NCBI RefSeq assembly: GCF_018437265.1
Contig: NZ_JAAMFL010000005.1
Span: 1-64,000 of the forward strand
Reading direction: 5' to 3'
From: Fructobacillus parabroussonetiae
Lineage (GTDB): Bacteria > Bacillota > Bacilli > Lactobacillales > Lactobacillaceae
DNA: 64,000 nt
In this document: piece by piece, positions 1 through 8,483 of the stretch
How positions within the stretch are numbered: the first letter of the stretch is position 1
Layout of the letters: each line of letters begins with the position of its first letter
The notes under the pieces: generated by a model
Seen by the model: only the letters and a program-made list of their open reading frames with translations
Told to the model about the DNA's origin: nothing
Databases searched by the model: none
Made by a program: the position numbers and the translations under genes

Positions 1-37
1 TTCATACCTATGAATCGAACCTAGTGATGTAAAAAAA

Positions 38-2761
38 GTGTCTAACTTATTGACATACGAGCAGAAAGCCAAGACGAAGGGACTGACCATTATTCAAAAC
101 GTGGCTGAACCGAGTCGCCAGGCAGACTACGAAGCGGCAACCGTTCTTGAACGAACACAGGCCAAGCAGGCGATCGAACAAGCACGTTCGACAAAGGAAA
201 AGGACTTTTCTGCTATTGAACACGTGGATGCTGATTCATTGTCCCAGCAGTTGACGACTTTACAAGCCTTGGCTGATGAAGCAAATCGCGAAATCGATGG
301 GGCTCAAACAAAGGGCGAATTACAAACGGCATTGAAGCACGGACTCGCCATGCTTGATACAGTGGCTAAGCCGGAATTAGCCTTGGCTTACCAAGAAGTG
401 AACGCCATTTCTCGTCAAAACGCCTACGATGCCATTAATGCTTCCTCGAAAACGAAAGCCGTTTCGATGGCAAAGGTTCCTCACGTCGATTCGCAATCAT
501 TAGCTGATCAACAAGCACTATTAGTCGCCATCGTGAATGAAACGAACGAGCGTATTGATCAATCCAATAATATGGCAGCGCTTCGCGATATCTTAACCAA
601 GGGACTTGCCGCCGTTGATAGCCTAGCTGATCCCGTTAAAGAGGCGGCCTACCGCCGGCCAGCAGTGGCTGATCAAGAAGCCGCTAAAAAGAGTTTGGCT
701 GATGCGGTACCTGATAAGAAGAAGGCCTTTGCGGGGATCGACGGCGTTGATCCGAATGGCTTAGACCAGTCCGATAAGGACTTGGATAAGGCCTTGGAGG
801 ACGCTTTGAAGGTCATTTTGGAGGCAAAGACTGCCGCTGATCTTGAAAAGTCCTTCCGTGATGGTTTGAAGAAAATTAATCAAGTACCGGAACCCGCCGT
901 CATTGAAGCAAAGCAGGAGGCAAGCGCTGCGGACCATCAGCGTGCAGACGACAAGGTTCGACATGTGATTTCGGAAAAGCAGGATGACTTTGCAAAGATT
1001 GACCATGTTGACGAACAATCCCTGGAACACCAAGAAAAGGCTTTGGACAGCCTGTTGAAAAAGACCTTAGCTGGGCTAGGTCAGGCGGTCACGAAGGAAG
1101 ATTTGGCCAAGGCCTTGCAAGAAGCGTTGGATGCCATTCAGTCCGTCGCAGCGCCAAAGCTTGAAAAAGGCTACCGTCCTGCCAGTGATGAAGACCGTGA
1201 CAACGCCCGTATTGCGCTCGAAACGGCTAGTCGAGAAAAGCAGGATGCGATGGCGACAATTGACCACGTTGACCAGCAATCATTAGCGGATCAGCGGCGG
1301 GTCCTCGATCAATTGCTCGCTGATTTGTTGTCAAAATTGGCTGAAGCTACGCTACAAAAGGATGTTCAAAGCATTTTAAACGATGGTCGTGATGCCATTC
1401 ATGATGTTGCTAACCCAACGGTTGAAAACGCTTATCAGTCAGCAAATGAGGCGAAGAAGCAGTCTGCCATCGATACCTTACGTCAGGCAATTGACGCCAA
1501 GAAAAAGACTTTTGAAACAATCGAGCACGTTGATCAGGCGAGCTTGAACAAGCAAGAGAATTTCTTGAATACATTACTTGCTGAAGGCCAGTCGGCCATT
1601 GAAAAAGCGCAAGAAAATGGTGAAGTTGATCAAGTGATTCAAAACATCCTATCTGTCATTGCAAAAGTCGCCCGTCCAACGCTTGAAGCTGACTATCAAC
1701 CAGCGTCAACCCTCATGAAAGACCTTGCTAAAAAGGCGCTTTCGGCCGAGGCCAAAGCGCAAGAGGAACATTTTAAGGGGATCGCCCATGTGAACCAAGA
1801 AGAGTTGACGCAGCAGTTGACTAAGTTAACCAACACGTTGGCCGACCAAGTTCAGGCGGTCGAAACGGCGACAACGCGCGGTCAGGTTAAGCAGGCCGTT
1901 CAAGAAGGCTTAGTTGCCATTGATGCCATCGACGAGCCAGGGGTCGAAGTGGATTACCAAGCCGTGACGGATCGTGATCGTCAGAAGGCACATGAATTAG
2001 TTAACCGTGCACATGATCATAAGACAAAGGACTTTGCTGGCATCGACCATGTCGACTCAGATAGTTTAGAAGCCCAAGAGGCATTGCTCGATAAGGCGGC
2101 CGAGGCTGCGAACCGTGCGATCGATGCCGCGACGATTCAAAGTGAATTAAAGCAAGCAACGGATGATGCTTTAAAGAACCTTGCGGCGGTGGCAGCACCA
2201 GAGGTCAGCCCTGCTTACCAGCCAGTTGCACCAGATTCGGTCGCGACGGCTAAAGAAGCCCTTGACCAAGCAGCTGAAGCCAAGAAAAAGGCCTTTGACA
2301 GTATTGATGACCTTGATCCGCAATCGAAAAAGCGTCAATTCGATGCGCTTGATAAGGCCGTTGAAAAGGGTAAGAAAGCCATTGATGCGGCGACAAACCG
2401 TGGTGAAATGGCGAAGGCCTTCCATGACGCCTTAGCTGCTGTTGATGATGTCGCAACGCCAGATTTACAGGAAGAAAAGCAGGCGGCAAATGACCAGGAT
2501 CGACAAAAGGCCAAGCAGAAGTTAGCCCAACAGGCAGAAACAAGGAAACAAGTCTTTGCTGCGATTGAACACGTCGATCCGACTAGTTTACAAAATCAAC
2601 AGGGACTTGTTGACCAAGCACTTGTTAAGGGACAAAACGCCATTGATCAAGCCCAGACAAAGGGTGAAGTCGAAAAGGCCTTACAACTTTCTCTGAATAA
2701 GCTAAATCAAATTAGTTCACCGAGCCTTGAATCAGCTTACCAAAAGGCTGATCAGGCCTAA
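38..2761 (+). CDS. DUF1542-repeat protein, fragment upstream of the internal stop
   Basis: This is a 907-residue open stretch starting at a GTG that is not preceded by a Shine-Dalgarno sequence, so it is probably not a true start. It holds about ten DUF1542-type helical repeats and nothing else: there is no signal peptide, anchor or catalytic domain. It is rich in Ala, Asp, Lys and Gln and is predicted to be almost wholly alpha-helical. In intact relatives such repeats form a long rod that projects an adhesive N-terminal region from the cell wall. That N-terminal region would lie before the window. The frame ends at the TAA at 2759-2761 in the middle of a repeat. Confidence 0.6.
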   Translation: MSNLLTYEQKAKTKGLTIIQNVAEPSRQADYEAATVLERTQAKQAIEQARSTKEKDFSAIEHVDADSLSQQLTTLQALADEANREIDGAQTKGELQTALKHGLAMLDTVAKPELALAYQEVNAISRQNAYDAINASSKTKAVSMAKVPHVDSQSLADQQALLVAIVNETNERIDQSNNMAALRDILTKGLAAVDSLADPVKEAAYRRPAVADQEAAKKSLADAVPDKKKAFAGIDGVDPNGLDQSDKDLDKALEDALKVILEAKTAADLEKSFRDGLKKINQVPEPAVIEAKQEASAADHQRADDKVRHVISEKQDDFAKIDHVDEQSLEHQEKALDSLLKKTLAGLGQAVTKEDLAKALQEALDAIQSVAAPKLEKGYRPASDEDRDNARIALETASREKQDAMATIDHVDQQSLADQRRVLDQLLADLLSKLAEATLQKDVQSILNDGRDAIHDVANPTVENAYQSANEAKKQSAIDTLRQAIDAKKKTFETIEHVDQASLNKQENFLNTLLAEGQSAIEKAQENGEVDQVIQNILSVIAKVARPTLEADYQPASTLMKDLAKKALSAEAKAQEEHFKGIAHVNQEELTQQLTKLTNTLADQVQAVETATTRGQVKQAVQEGLVAIDAIDEPGVEVDYQAVTDRDRQKAHELVNRAHDHKTKDFAGIDHVDSDSLEAQEALLDKAAEAANRAIDAATIQSELKQATDDALKNLAAVAAPEVSPAYQPVAPDSVATAKEALDQAAEAKKKAFDSIDDLDPQSKKRQFDALDKAVEKGKKAIDAATNRGEMAKAFHDALAAVDDVATPDLQEEKQAANDQDRQKAKQKLAQQAETRKQVFAAIEHVDPTSLQNQQGLVDQALVKGQNAIDQAQTKGEVEKALQLSLNKLNQISSPSLESAYQKADQA

Positions 2762-4810
2762 AAGAATCGAGCCATTGCCTTGGTTTACCAAGCGGTGGAT
2801 CAACGTTTGAAAGACTTCTCGGCGATTGAGCATGTTGATGAAGCCAGCCTGAATCAAGCAAAGGAATGGCTTTCAAAAGCTGAAAACACAAGTGTTACGG
2901 CCATTCAAGACGCGAATACGCGGGGTGCTGTCGATCTGGCCGTGAGCCAAGGGATCGCTGGCATTAACGCAGTGAAGGCACCGATGATTCAGCGAGCGTT
3001 CCGACCAGCCAGTTTGGCTGATCGACAGGAAGCATTTGCCGTTATCGAACAGGCAGCCCAAGCAAAGAACGAGCAATTTGAAAAGATTGCCTTTGTTGAT
3101 GGAAATGCCTTAAAGTTAGCCGAAGCAGAAGTGAAGCAAATTGTGGATCAGGCTCGTCAGGGAATTGACCAGTCAGTAACCAAGGGAGAGCTCGACCGGG
3201 TTCTTTCAACAGCCGTTGATCAAATTAGTCAAGTGACCGATCCGACTTTGGATGCGGACCATGCACCAGCTAGTCCAGTTCAAAAGGCAATTTATCAGCA
3301 ACTCTTACAGGATCAGGCAAAGCAAAAAACCGACCGCTTTGATCAAATGGAAAACGTGATGGTTCGTAGTTTGAATCAGCAAAAGGGACTTGTGCAAAAG
3401 GCCTTGACGCAGGGGTTGAAGCAACTTGATCAGGCAAGCAATGGCGCTGATTTAACCGCTATTTATTCCGAAACTGCTAAGGCCATTGAACAAGTCGCAG
3501 ATCCAACATTAAAGCTTGCTTTCCGTGCACCGACTGATGAAGACTTGCGTCAAACCAAGTCTTCGCTCTATCGCGAAGGTGAGAAGCGAAAGTTGGCTTT
3601 TGACCGTGTCCAACGTGTTCAGCCTGATAGTTTGGCTAAACAAAAGGCGGCCGTTGATGCCCTGGTTTCAGAACGTAGCGCTGCATTCGATCAGATGACG
3701 ACAAGGCAGGAACTGAGTCGCGCATTCCAAGCGGCAATTAAAGCCGTTCGTGCTGTGCCGTTGCCTGCTGTTTTGCCGGAGGATCTGACACCGACTGCTC
3801 AGGAACGTCAACAGGCGGTGGCAACGCTTCAAAAGGCATCGGATGATCGACAAGCGGCTTTTGAAAAGATTGTTCATGTCGATCCAGTTGAACTGACTTT
3901 AGTTAAGCAAATTCTTGTCTCGACTTTGGATGATGCACTGGATAAGTTGACGGAAGCGGCGACGAAACAAGAGCTCCAAAGGGCGTTAAGTGATGGGTTA
4001 TCCGCAATTAACGGGGTTGAAAAGCCCGACCTATTGAAGGATTACCAGGCATTAACCGCACACGCCAAGCGATTGGCAGTGCAGGGCTTAACAAACTTGG
4101 CTGCTCAAAAGAAGCTGGGCTTTGAAACGATGGACGGTGTTGCACCGAAGTCCTTGAACCAGCAAAAGCAGCAGGTGAACACAGCCCTGCAGCACGCGAC
4201 AACAAGTATCGGTTCGTTGAATCTGCAGCGCGAATTGTTGCCCGCTGTGGCCGTTGGTCAAGAAGAAATCAAAGCCGTGGCCGAACCAGACTTGTTGCGT
4301 GCCTACCAGGCGCCAAGTGACGAGGATCGTCAAGAGGCGCAGGCGCGATTGGATGCCACTGCAGGTGAGAAAAAGAAGAACTTTGATGACCTTGTTGGGG
4401 CGAAGGCAGAATCGGTGCTTAGTCAAAAGGCTGCGGTTGATCGTTTGTTGACGGATTACCAAAAGAAATTGTCTGAAGCACAAACGATTACGAGTCTCGA
4501 AACGACTTTGGCAGAGGGACAGGATAAGATTCACCATGTGGAAAACCCTGTTTTGGATCGTGATTATCGACCAGTCACGGCAGAAGACGGGCAGGCAGCT
4601 AAAAAGGAGCTAGAAGAAGCCGCCAAGAGTCGGGCAAGTGAAATGGCTGGCGTTGAACAGGTTGATCCAGAAAGCTTGGTCGAACAACAAAACAAGCTGG
4701 AACAACTGCTCGCAACTTATGAGCCAACCATTGAAATGGCAAAGACGTTGGGCGAGCTGACTCGTACCAAGAACATTGTCCTAGCGATGCTTTTAACTGT
4801 GAAGGATCCA
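38..4810 (+). repeat. Tandem coding repeats (about 18 DUF1542 units of ~230 bp)
   Basis: The repeats are visible at the protein level: spaced HVD-type motifs (for example SAIEHVD, AKIDHVD, ATIDHVD, ETIEHVD, AGIDHVD, AAIEHVD) recur about every 75-77 residues through both fragments. At the DNA level the units are well diverged, so this is an old amplification rather than recent identical copies. Confidence 0.85.
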
Positions 4811-5311
4811 AGAACACAGTCAGCAGCCGGTCAATCGGCCGACCAGCCGGCTAGTCAAGCCGATGATGAAATGGATGATGCAGGTCTTGATGATCGTGAT
4901 GACGATGCCCCCGATGCGCTAGCGGACGATCCGAATGACGAAACGCCAGCAGCGGCAGCAAGCGATTCGTCAGGTGGAAAGCAGGCTGATGCAACAAAGA
5001 ATGGTAAAGCGGATGCCGTTCCTGTCCACACAATGGATTCAGACAACGCCAATCCATCATTTGTTGCCGAAGGTCAGCCTGAATCTGATGCAACGACAAA
5101 GACCGTTTCCAATCATGAACAGGTGAGTGGATCAGTTGAGGCCGATCCTGCGGCTGCGCATAAGGAATCAAGTGGAAAGAAGGCAGACGAACAGGTTGAA
5201 CCTGCAACGGCTCAAGTGATGGAAACCGTGAAGACGAGTTCGTTGACCATTCTTGGTATGACTTTGCTTTCTTCATTAGCCTTTGTGAAAACAAGACGAC
5301 CAAAGAAGTAA
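2780..5311 (+). CDS. DUF1542-repeat protein, C-terminal fragment with sorting-signal-like tail
   Basis: This is the in-frame continuation after the stop; the first possible start is a TTG without a ribosome binding site. Residues 1 to about 670 are eight further DUF1542 repeats, more divergent than the upstream ones (several lack the HVD mark). Residues about 675-810 are a low-complexity Asp/Ala/Ser/Gln-rich spacer. The last 31 residues have the layout of a sortase signal: five residues VMETV (813-817) where LPXTG would stand, then a hydrophobic stretch (SSLTILGMTLLSSLAFV) and a KTRRPKK tail. The missing LPXTG suggests decay, or an anchor that only spans the membrane. A terminator follows at 5343-5379. 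Confidence 0.65.
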   Translation: MVYQAVDQRLKDFSAIEHVDEASLNQAKEWLSKAENTSVTAIQDANTRGAVDLAVSQGIAGINAVKAPMIQRAFRPASLADRQEAFAVIEQAAQAKNEQFEKIAFVDGNALKLAEAEVKQIVDQARQGIDQSVTKGELDRVLSTAVDQISQVTDPTLDADHAPASPVQKAIYQQLLQDQAKQKTDRFDQMENVMVRSLNQQKGLVQKALTQGLKQLDQASNGADLTAIYSETAKAIEQVADPTLKLAFRAPTDEDLRQTKSSLYREGEKRKLAFDRVQRVQPDSLAKQKAAVDALVSERSAAFDQMTTRQELSRAFQAAIKAVRAVPLPAVLPEDLTPTAQERQQAVATLQKASDDRQAAFEKIVHVDPVELTLVKQILVSTLDDALDKLTEAATKQELQRALSDGLSAINGVEKPDLLKDYQALTAHAKRLAVQGLTNLAAQKKLGFETMDGVAPKSLNQQKQQVNTALQHATTSIGSLNLQRELLPAVAVGQEEIKAVAEPDLLRAYQAPSDEDRQEAQARLDATAGEKKKNFDDLVGAKAESVLSQKAAVDRLLTDYQKKLSEAQTITSLETTLAEGQDKIHHVENPVLDRDYRPVTAEDGQAAKKELEEAAKSRASEMAGVEQVDPESLVEQQNKLEQLLATYEPTIEMAKTLGELTRTKNIVLAMLLTVKDPRTQSAAGQSADQPASQADDEMDDAGLDDRDDDAPDALADDPNDETPAAAASDSSGGKQADATKNGKADAVPVHTMDSDNANPSFVAEGQPESDATTKTVSNHEQVSGSVEADPAAAHKESSGKKADEQVEPATAQVMETVKTSSLTILGMTLLSSLAFVKTRRPKK

Positions 5312-5342
5312 AAAGAAAACAAGCATTGGAAAGTGTTGTTTT

Positions 5343-5379
5343 AGAACCTATTCCGTGAAAACGGTCTAGGTTCTTTTTT
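5343..5379 (+). terminator. Rho-independent terminator after the DUF1542 gene
   Basis: AGAACCT and AGGTTCT form the base of a hairpin extended by CCG/CGG, followed by a run of six T. Confidence 0.8.
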
Positions 5380-5465
5380 GATGTCCTTTTAGGGCGCAGA
5401 CAGACGTATCGATACATGATGAAAAGTTCTGTTTAATAACGGTGGTACATTCTGATTTCAAGTGC

Positions 5466-5471
5466 TATAAT
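5466..5471 (+). promoter_or_regulatory. -10 box before the GNAT gene
   Basis: There is a perfect TATAAT in an otherwise gene-free stretch. No good -35 is seen at 17 bp. Transcription would start near 5478, which excludes the upstream ATG at 5442 as the usual start of the acetyltransferase. Confidence 0.5.
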
Positions 5472-5537
5472 TGCCTTTTGATGAATGAGAGGAAAGGAGC
5501 CGCGCACTGTGCAACAGTCGGTGCGCAACGAAATAAT

Positions 5538-6077
5538 ATGCCAGCAGTATACATGCGGCGGGCCAAGGCTCGCGACATTGATGAAATTGTCGAAATTTTA
5601 CAAACGGCCAAGGGTTTCTTGAAGGAACAAGGCCTCGACCAGTGGCAGGGAGACTATCCAAATGCCAATACGATTCAACAGGACTTGGATAAGCACCAAG
5701 CCTTTGTTTTGATGGTTGGTGATCAAGTGGCCGGCTATGCCGCCGCTTTTGAGGGCGAAGATCCGCTTTATACAGCACTTGAAGATGGAACTTGGCTGAA
5801 GGAAGGACATGACTACGCTTCTTTGCATCGTGTGGCGATGTCTGATAAGTTCCGTGGCCAACGATTGACGCCCCGTTTTATCACGGCTTTGATTTCATAC
5901 TTTTACGCTCAGGGTGCTCGTGATTTCCGAATCGATACGCACCCAGGCAATCTGCCAATGCAAAAAGTCATTGCCAACAACGGCTTTGAACAACGTGGTA
6001 CGGTGCATATGCAAGAAGCACCACATATTTCAACGGCTCGTTGGGCTTATCAATTGCTCATTGAAGATGAAGATTAA
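5538..6077 (+). CDS. GNAT family N-acetyltransferase
   Basis: This is a predicted GCN5-related acetyltransferase transferring acetyl from acetyl-CoA to an unknown amine. The protein begins MPAVYMRRAKARDIDEIVEIL, typical of the family's first strand and helix. The acetyl-CoA-binding region is seen as HRVAMSDKFRGQRLTPRFI, with the R-G-Q-x-x-x-x-x-F layout, and the C-terminal part has the usual DTHPGN-x-x-M-x-K motif. The start is uncertain: the frame is open back to 5442 (211 aa) and has another ATG at 5481, but homology begins at 5538, giving 179 aa. The only good ribosome binding site, AAAGGAG at 5493-5499, is placed for a GTG at 5509 in a different frame. A terminator shared with the convergent RNase H-like gene follows. 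Confidence 0.8.
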   Translation: MPAVYMRRAKARDIDEIVEILQTAKGFLKEQGLDQWQGDYPNANTIQQDLDKHQAFVLMVGDQVAGYAAAFEGEDPLYTALEDGTWLKEGHDYASLHRVAMSDKFRGQRLTPRFITALISYFYAQGARDFRIDTHPGNLPMQKVIANNGFEQRGTVHMQEAPHISTARWAYQLLIEDED

Positions 6078-6078
6078 T

Positions 6079-6114
6079 AAAAGCTCTTTTGGATGATTCC
6101 AAAAGAGCTTTTTC
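6079..6114. terminator. Bidirectional terminator
   Basis: AAAAGCTCTTTTGGA pairs with TCCAAAAGAGCTTTTT around a TGAT loop, with A- and T-rich flanks. It lies between two convergent genes. Confidence 0.9.
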
Positions 6115-6115
6115 T

Positions 6116-6502
6116 TTAGTGATTTAAAACCTGCCAGGCGAGCTGGTGGGGCCCCTTGTTGTCGCCGTCTTTGACCCAGACGAAAAAAGTCAGCTCGGGG
6201 TTTGGCAGAAGCGAGAAAATTGCGTCGACTGCTTCTTGATAGTGCTTGGCGTAGCGTTTCTGAAGGGAAGCAATGAGCAGTTTCGAATCGGATTGGATCT
6301 CGATCAGTTGGCCCTTTTCCAATTGACCTTGAACCTGCTGAAGGCCCCAGATCAAAGCCTTGAATTCCGCTTCATGATTATCCTGGCAGTTTGGGAGCTG
6401 TCCTTTAATGGGTTGTTGCTGGCCATCTTTTACAAAGACGATGCCGGCCGATGTTTCCTTTGTCTCTTGACGAAAGGCGGCGTCCGTTTGAATTTGAATC
6501 AT
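6116..6502 (-). CDS. RNase HI-like protein (reverse transcriptase-like/RNase H fold)
   Basis: This is a 128-residue protein of the RNase H superfamily of the short type found in lactic acid bacteria. It has the acidic residues expected for metal binding: Asp in QTDAAF near the N-terminus, Glu in NHEAEFKAL and Asp in QSDSKLLI. A late Asp occurs in WVKDGDN. It may cleave RNA in RNA-DNA hybrids, but this short subfamily is poorly characterised. The start chosen is ATG at 6502, with GGAG seven bases upstream. The frame is open ten codons further but without a ribosome binding site. In other lactic acid bacteria a similar gene sits next to ebsA, which is the divergent neighbour here. Confidence 0.8.
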   Translation of the reverse strand: MIQIQTDAAFRQETKETSAGIVFVKDGQQQPIKGQLPNCQDNHEAEFKALIWGLQQVQGQLEKGQLIEIQSDSKLLIASLQKRYAKHYQEAVDAIFSLLPNPELTFFVWVKDGDNKGPHQLAWQVLNH

Positions 6503-6594
6503 GGCTTCTCCTTGATTTAACAGTCTAACCATAACAGAACTGGGTGGAAAATGGTAAAATAAGAGAAGTTAATTCTGCTGAAAGGACGATTGTC

Positions 6595-6999
6595 ATGAAA
6601 ACCAAAGTTTATTATCAACCGGTTTCGGATTGGTCAAAAATCGCCTTGTTACTCTCACTCTGTTTCCTGCTCGTCAGCCCCATTTGGGCCTCGGAGCTGT
6701 TTTATAGTGTTGATGGTTATTGGCTAGGCTACAGCCTTGTCGCTTTGGCTTGGTTAATCACCTTGTTTTTGACCCGTTATGCTGTCATTGATGACAATCA
6801 AATCACCTTACACCAATTGCGTTTAGGCAAAGTCAAGGTTCTGTCAATTGACAAGAATGGGCAAAACCTGCGCTTTGATAAGCACAGTCTCACAATTCAA
6901 GTTGCCAATCAGCAGGACGTCCGCCTTTGCCTAACGAAAAAGGCAATCCGACAGTTAAAGGAACAATTCAATGGCGAAAACCATTCAAATCACAATTAA
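6595..6999 (+). CDS. ebsA: EbsA family membrane protein
   Basis: This is a 134-residue protein with two predicted membrane segments in the first 60 residues (IALLLSLCFLLVSPIWA and LGYSLVALAWLITLFL), followed by a small cytoplasmic domain. The layout and the position next to an RNase H-like gene and rluD match the EbsA family, named after an enterococcal gene linked to pheromone-induced aggregation substance. Its biochemical role is not known. The start is ATG 6595 after AAAGGA. A TAAAAT at 6555-6560 may be its -10 box. The 3' end overlaps rluD by 29 bp, so it appears to be the first gene of the operon that continues to 12352. Confidence 0.75.
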   Translation: MKTKVYYQPVSDWSKIALLLSLCFLLVSPIWASELFYSVDGYWLGYSLVALAWLITLFLTRYAVIDDNQITLHQLRLGKVKVLSIDKNGQNLRFDKHSLTIQVANQQDVRLCLTKKAIRQLKEQFNGENHSNHN

Positions 7000-7891
7000 A
7001 GAAGGTGGCAAGCGCCTCGATGCCGCCTTGGCGGCGGCCGGACTGGAACAGTCCCGGTCGACTTTGGCCGCTTGGATTAAAGAGGGGCAAGTGCTCGTTA
7101 ATGGCCAGCCTGTTAAAAGCTCCTACAAGGCCAAAGTCGCTGATCAAGTCAGCATCACGGTGCCTGAAACGAAAGAGACAAGCATTGAGCCAGAAGACAT
7201 TCCCCTAGACATCGTCTACGAAGACGATGATTTACTCATCGTCAACAAGCCACAGGGGATGGTTGTTCACCCCGCGGCAGGACATACTTCGGGGACGTTA
7301 GTGAACGCGCTCTTGCACCATGCACCGCTGTCGACGATTAACGGGGAGTTTCGCCCTGGCATTGTTCACCGGATTGACCGGGATACCTCGGGGCTTTTAA
7401 TGGTTGCTAAAAACGACCAGGCCCACCACGCCCTTGCCGATGAACTGAAGGCGCATAAGACGGAGCGCTATTATTACGCTTTGGTAAAGGGGAGCTTTTC
7501 AGAAGACGAGGGGACGGTTGATGCACCAATTGGTCGCCATCCCAAGGATCGAAAAAAGCAGGCCATTGTTCCGGGTGGGCGCGATGCCGTGACCCATTTT
7601 AAAGTGTTGGAACGTTTTGATGGCTATACACTCTTACGCTTGGCTTTGGAAACGGGGCGGACCCACCAAATTCGTGTGCACATGCAATACATTGGTCATC
7701 CGGTCGTGGGTGATCCAACCTATGGCCACCAGCAACAAGTCGCCGGTATCTCATTGAAGGGCCAGCTACTACATGCCAAAACGCTCGTGCTGACACAGCC
7801 GAAAACAAAGGAAACGCTGACTTTTGACTCGGCACTTCCTGCGACTTTTGAAAAGGTGTTAAAGGCCTTAAGAACAGAAAGCAAGCAATAA
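6971..7891 (+). CDS. rluD: RluA/RluD family 23S rRNA pseudouridine synthase
   Basis: This enzyme converts uridines in 23S rRNA to pseudouridine. An S4 RNA-binding domain occupies about residues 12-75 (KRLDAALAA and [10 protein letters not shown]). The catalytic domain has the RluA-family motif [16 protein letters not shown] with the catalytic Asp, and the later [10 protein letters not shown] motif. The length of 306 residues is normal for the family. In many lactic acid bacteria lspA precedes this gene; here ebsA overlaps it directly and no lspA is present. pyrR follows 23 bp downstream. Confidence 0.93.
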   Translation: MAKTIQITIKEGGKRLDAALAAAGLEQSRSTLAAWIKEGQVLVNGQPVKSSYKAKVADQVSITVPETKETSIEPEDIPLDIVYEDDDLLIVNKPQGMVVHPAAGHTSGTLVNALLHHAPLSTINGEFRPGIVHRIDRDTSGLLMVAKNDQAHHALADELKAHKTERYYYALVKGSFSEDEGTVDAPIGRHPKDRKKQAIVPGGRDAVTHFKVLERFDGYTLLRLALETGRTHQIRVHMQYIGHPVVGDPTYGHQQQVAGISLKGQLLHAKTLVLTQPKTKETLTFDSALPATFEKVLKALRTESKQ

Positions 7892-7914
7892 GCAAGGACT
7901 CGAAAGGAAAGAAC

Positions 7915-8442
7915 ATGGTTAATAAAATTGTTTTAGATCAAGCCTCCATGCAACGTGCCCTGACGCGGATTACTTATGAAATTTTGGAACACAACAAGGG
8001 TGGTCAAAACTTGATTCTGGTTGGCGTGAAGACGCGTGGCGAGTACCTGGCCCACCGAATCGCTGATCGTTTGGAACAATTGGAGGGTGTGCAGATTCCA
8101 GTGATGGCCATTGATATTTCGGATTATCGTGATGACCGCTTGAACCAGCACAGCAAACTTGGCTTGGACGAAGAAGACCGCGTGAACATTATTGATAAAA
8201 ACATTGTCTTGGTTGACGATGTCTTGTTTACTGGTCGGACGACGCGTGCTGCTTTGGATGCGTTGATTCAGATTGGCCGTCCAAAGACGATTTCGCTGGC
8301 TGTCTTGATTGACCGTGGACACCGCGAATTGCCAATTCGCGCTGACTTTGTTGGTAAGAACATTCCAACGGCTCAAAACGAAAAGATTCAAGTGAAGGTA
8401 AAAGAAATCGACGAAGTCGATCAAGTTGAAATTGTTCACTAG
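7915..8442 (+). CDS. pyrR: Bifunctional PyrR: pyr operon attenuation regulator / uracil phosphoribosyltransferase
   Basis: PyrR binds pyr mRNA attenuators in the presence of UMP and also has uracil phosphoribosyltransferase activity. The 13-residue PRPP-binding motif is clear ([17 protein letters not shown]), as is the flanking basic [13 protein letters not shown] region. Its 175 residues are normal. A ribosome binding site GAAAGGAAAG precedes the ATG. It lies directly before the carA-like and carB-like genes, which is the normal pyr-operon context, but no other pyr biosynthetic gene (pyrB, C, D, E, F) is in the window and I see no PyrR-binding attenuator in the short intergenic gaps. Confidence 0.95.
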   Translation: MVNKIVLDQASMQRALTRITYEILEHNKGGQNLILVGVKTRGEYLAHRIADRLEQLEGVQIPVMAIDISDYRDDRLNQHSKLGLDEEDRVNIIDKNIVLVDDVLFTGRTTRAALDALIQIGRPKTISLAVLIDRGHRELPIRADFVGKNIPTAQNEKIQVKVKEIDEVDQVEIVH

Positions 8443-8483
8443 GATTTGAACGACGCAGACCTTGTTTGATAGAGGGGACCCTG

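Larger units (their letters stand above)
38..5311 (+). pseudogene. 3' part of a giant DUF1542-repeat surface protein gene, broken by in-frame stop(s)
   Basis: One continuous reading frame of about 18 homologous repeats of roughly 75-77 residues runs through this stretch and is cut by a TAA at 2759-2761. The sequence on both sides is in the same frame and in the same repeat phase: the stop replaces a single residue between a YQKADQA-type linker and the next helix. Each unit carries the mark (I/V)-x-H-V-D-x-x-S-L, with a TKGE-type motif further on, as in DUF1542 repeats of large Gram-positive cell-wall proteins such as staphylococcal Ebh. A further in-frame TGA lies at 11-13, just before the first GTG, so the gene probably extended upstream of the window. 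Neither piece has a ribosome binding site. A nonsense-broken adhesin is the simplest reading. A sequencing error at 2759 is the alternative. Confidence 0.75.

Noticed and set aside
38-4810. Regular repeats that might suggest a CRISPR array
   Set aside because: The period is about 230 bp, the units are coding and diverged at the DNA level, and there are no short identical repeats with unique spacers.
4851-5417. Long open frame (188 codons) on the minus strand inside the adhesin tail
   Set aside because: It is opposite a low-complexity coding region and its protein is low-complexity Pro/Leu/His-rich with no family features or ribosome binding site.
6971-6999. 29-bp overlap of ebsA and rluD as a possible frameshifted fusion
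   Set aside because: Each protein has its own complete domain and sensible start; overlapping ends are common in compact operons.
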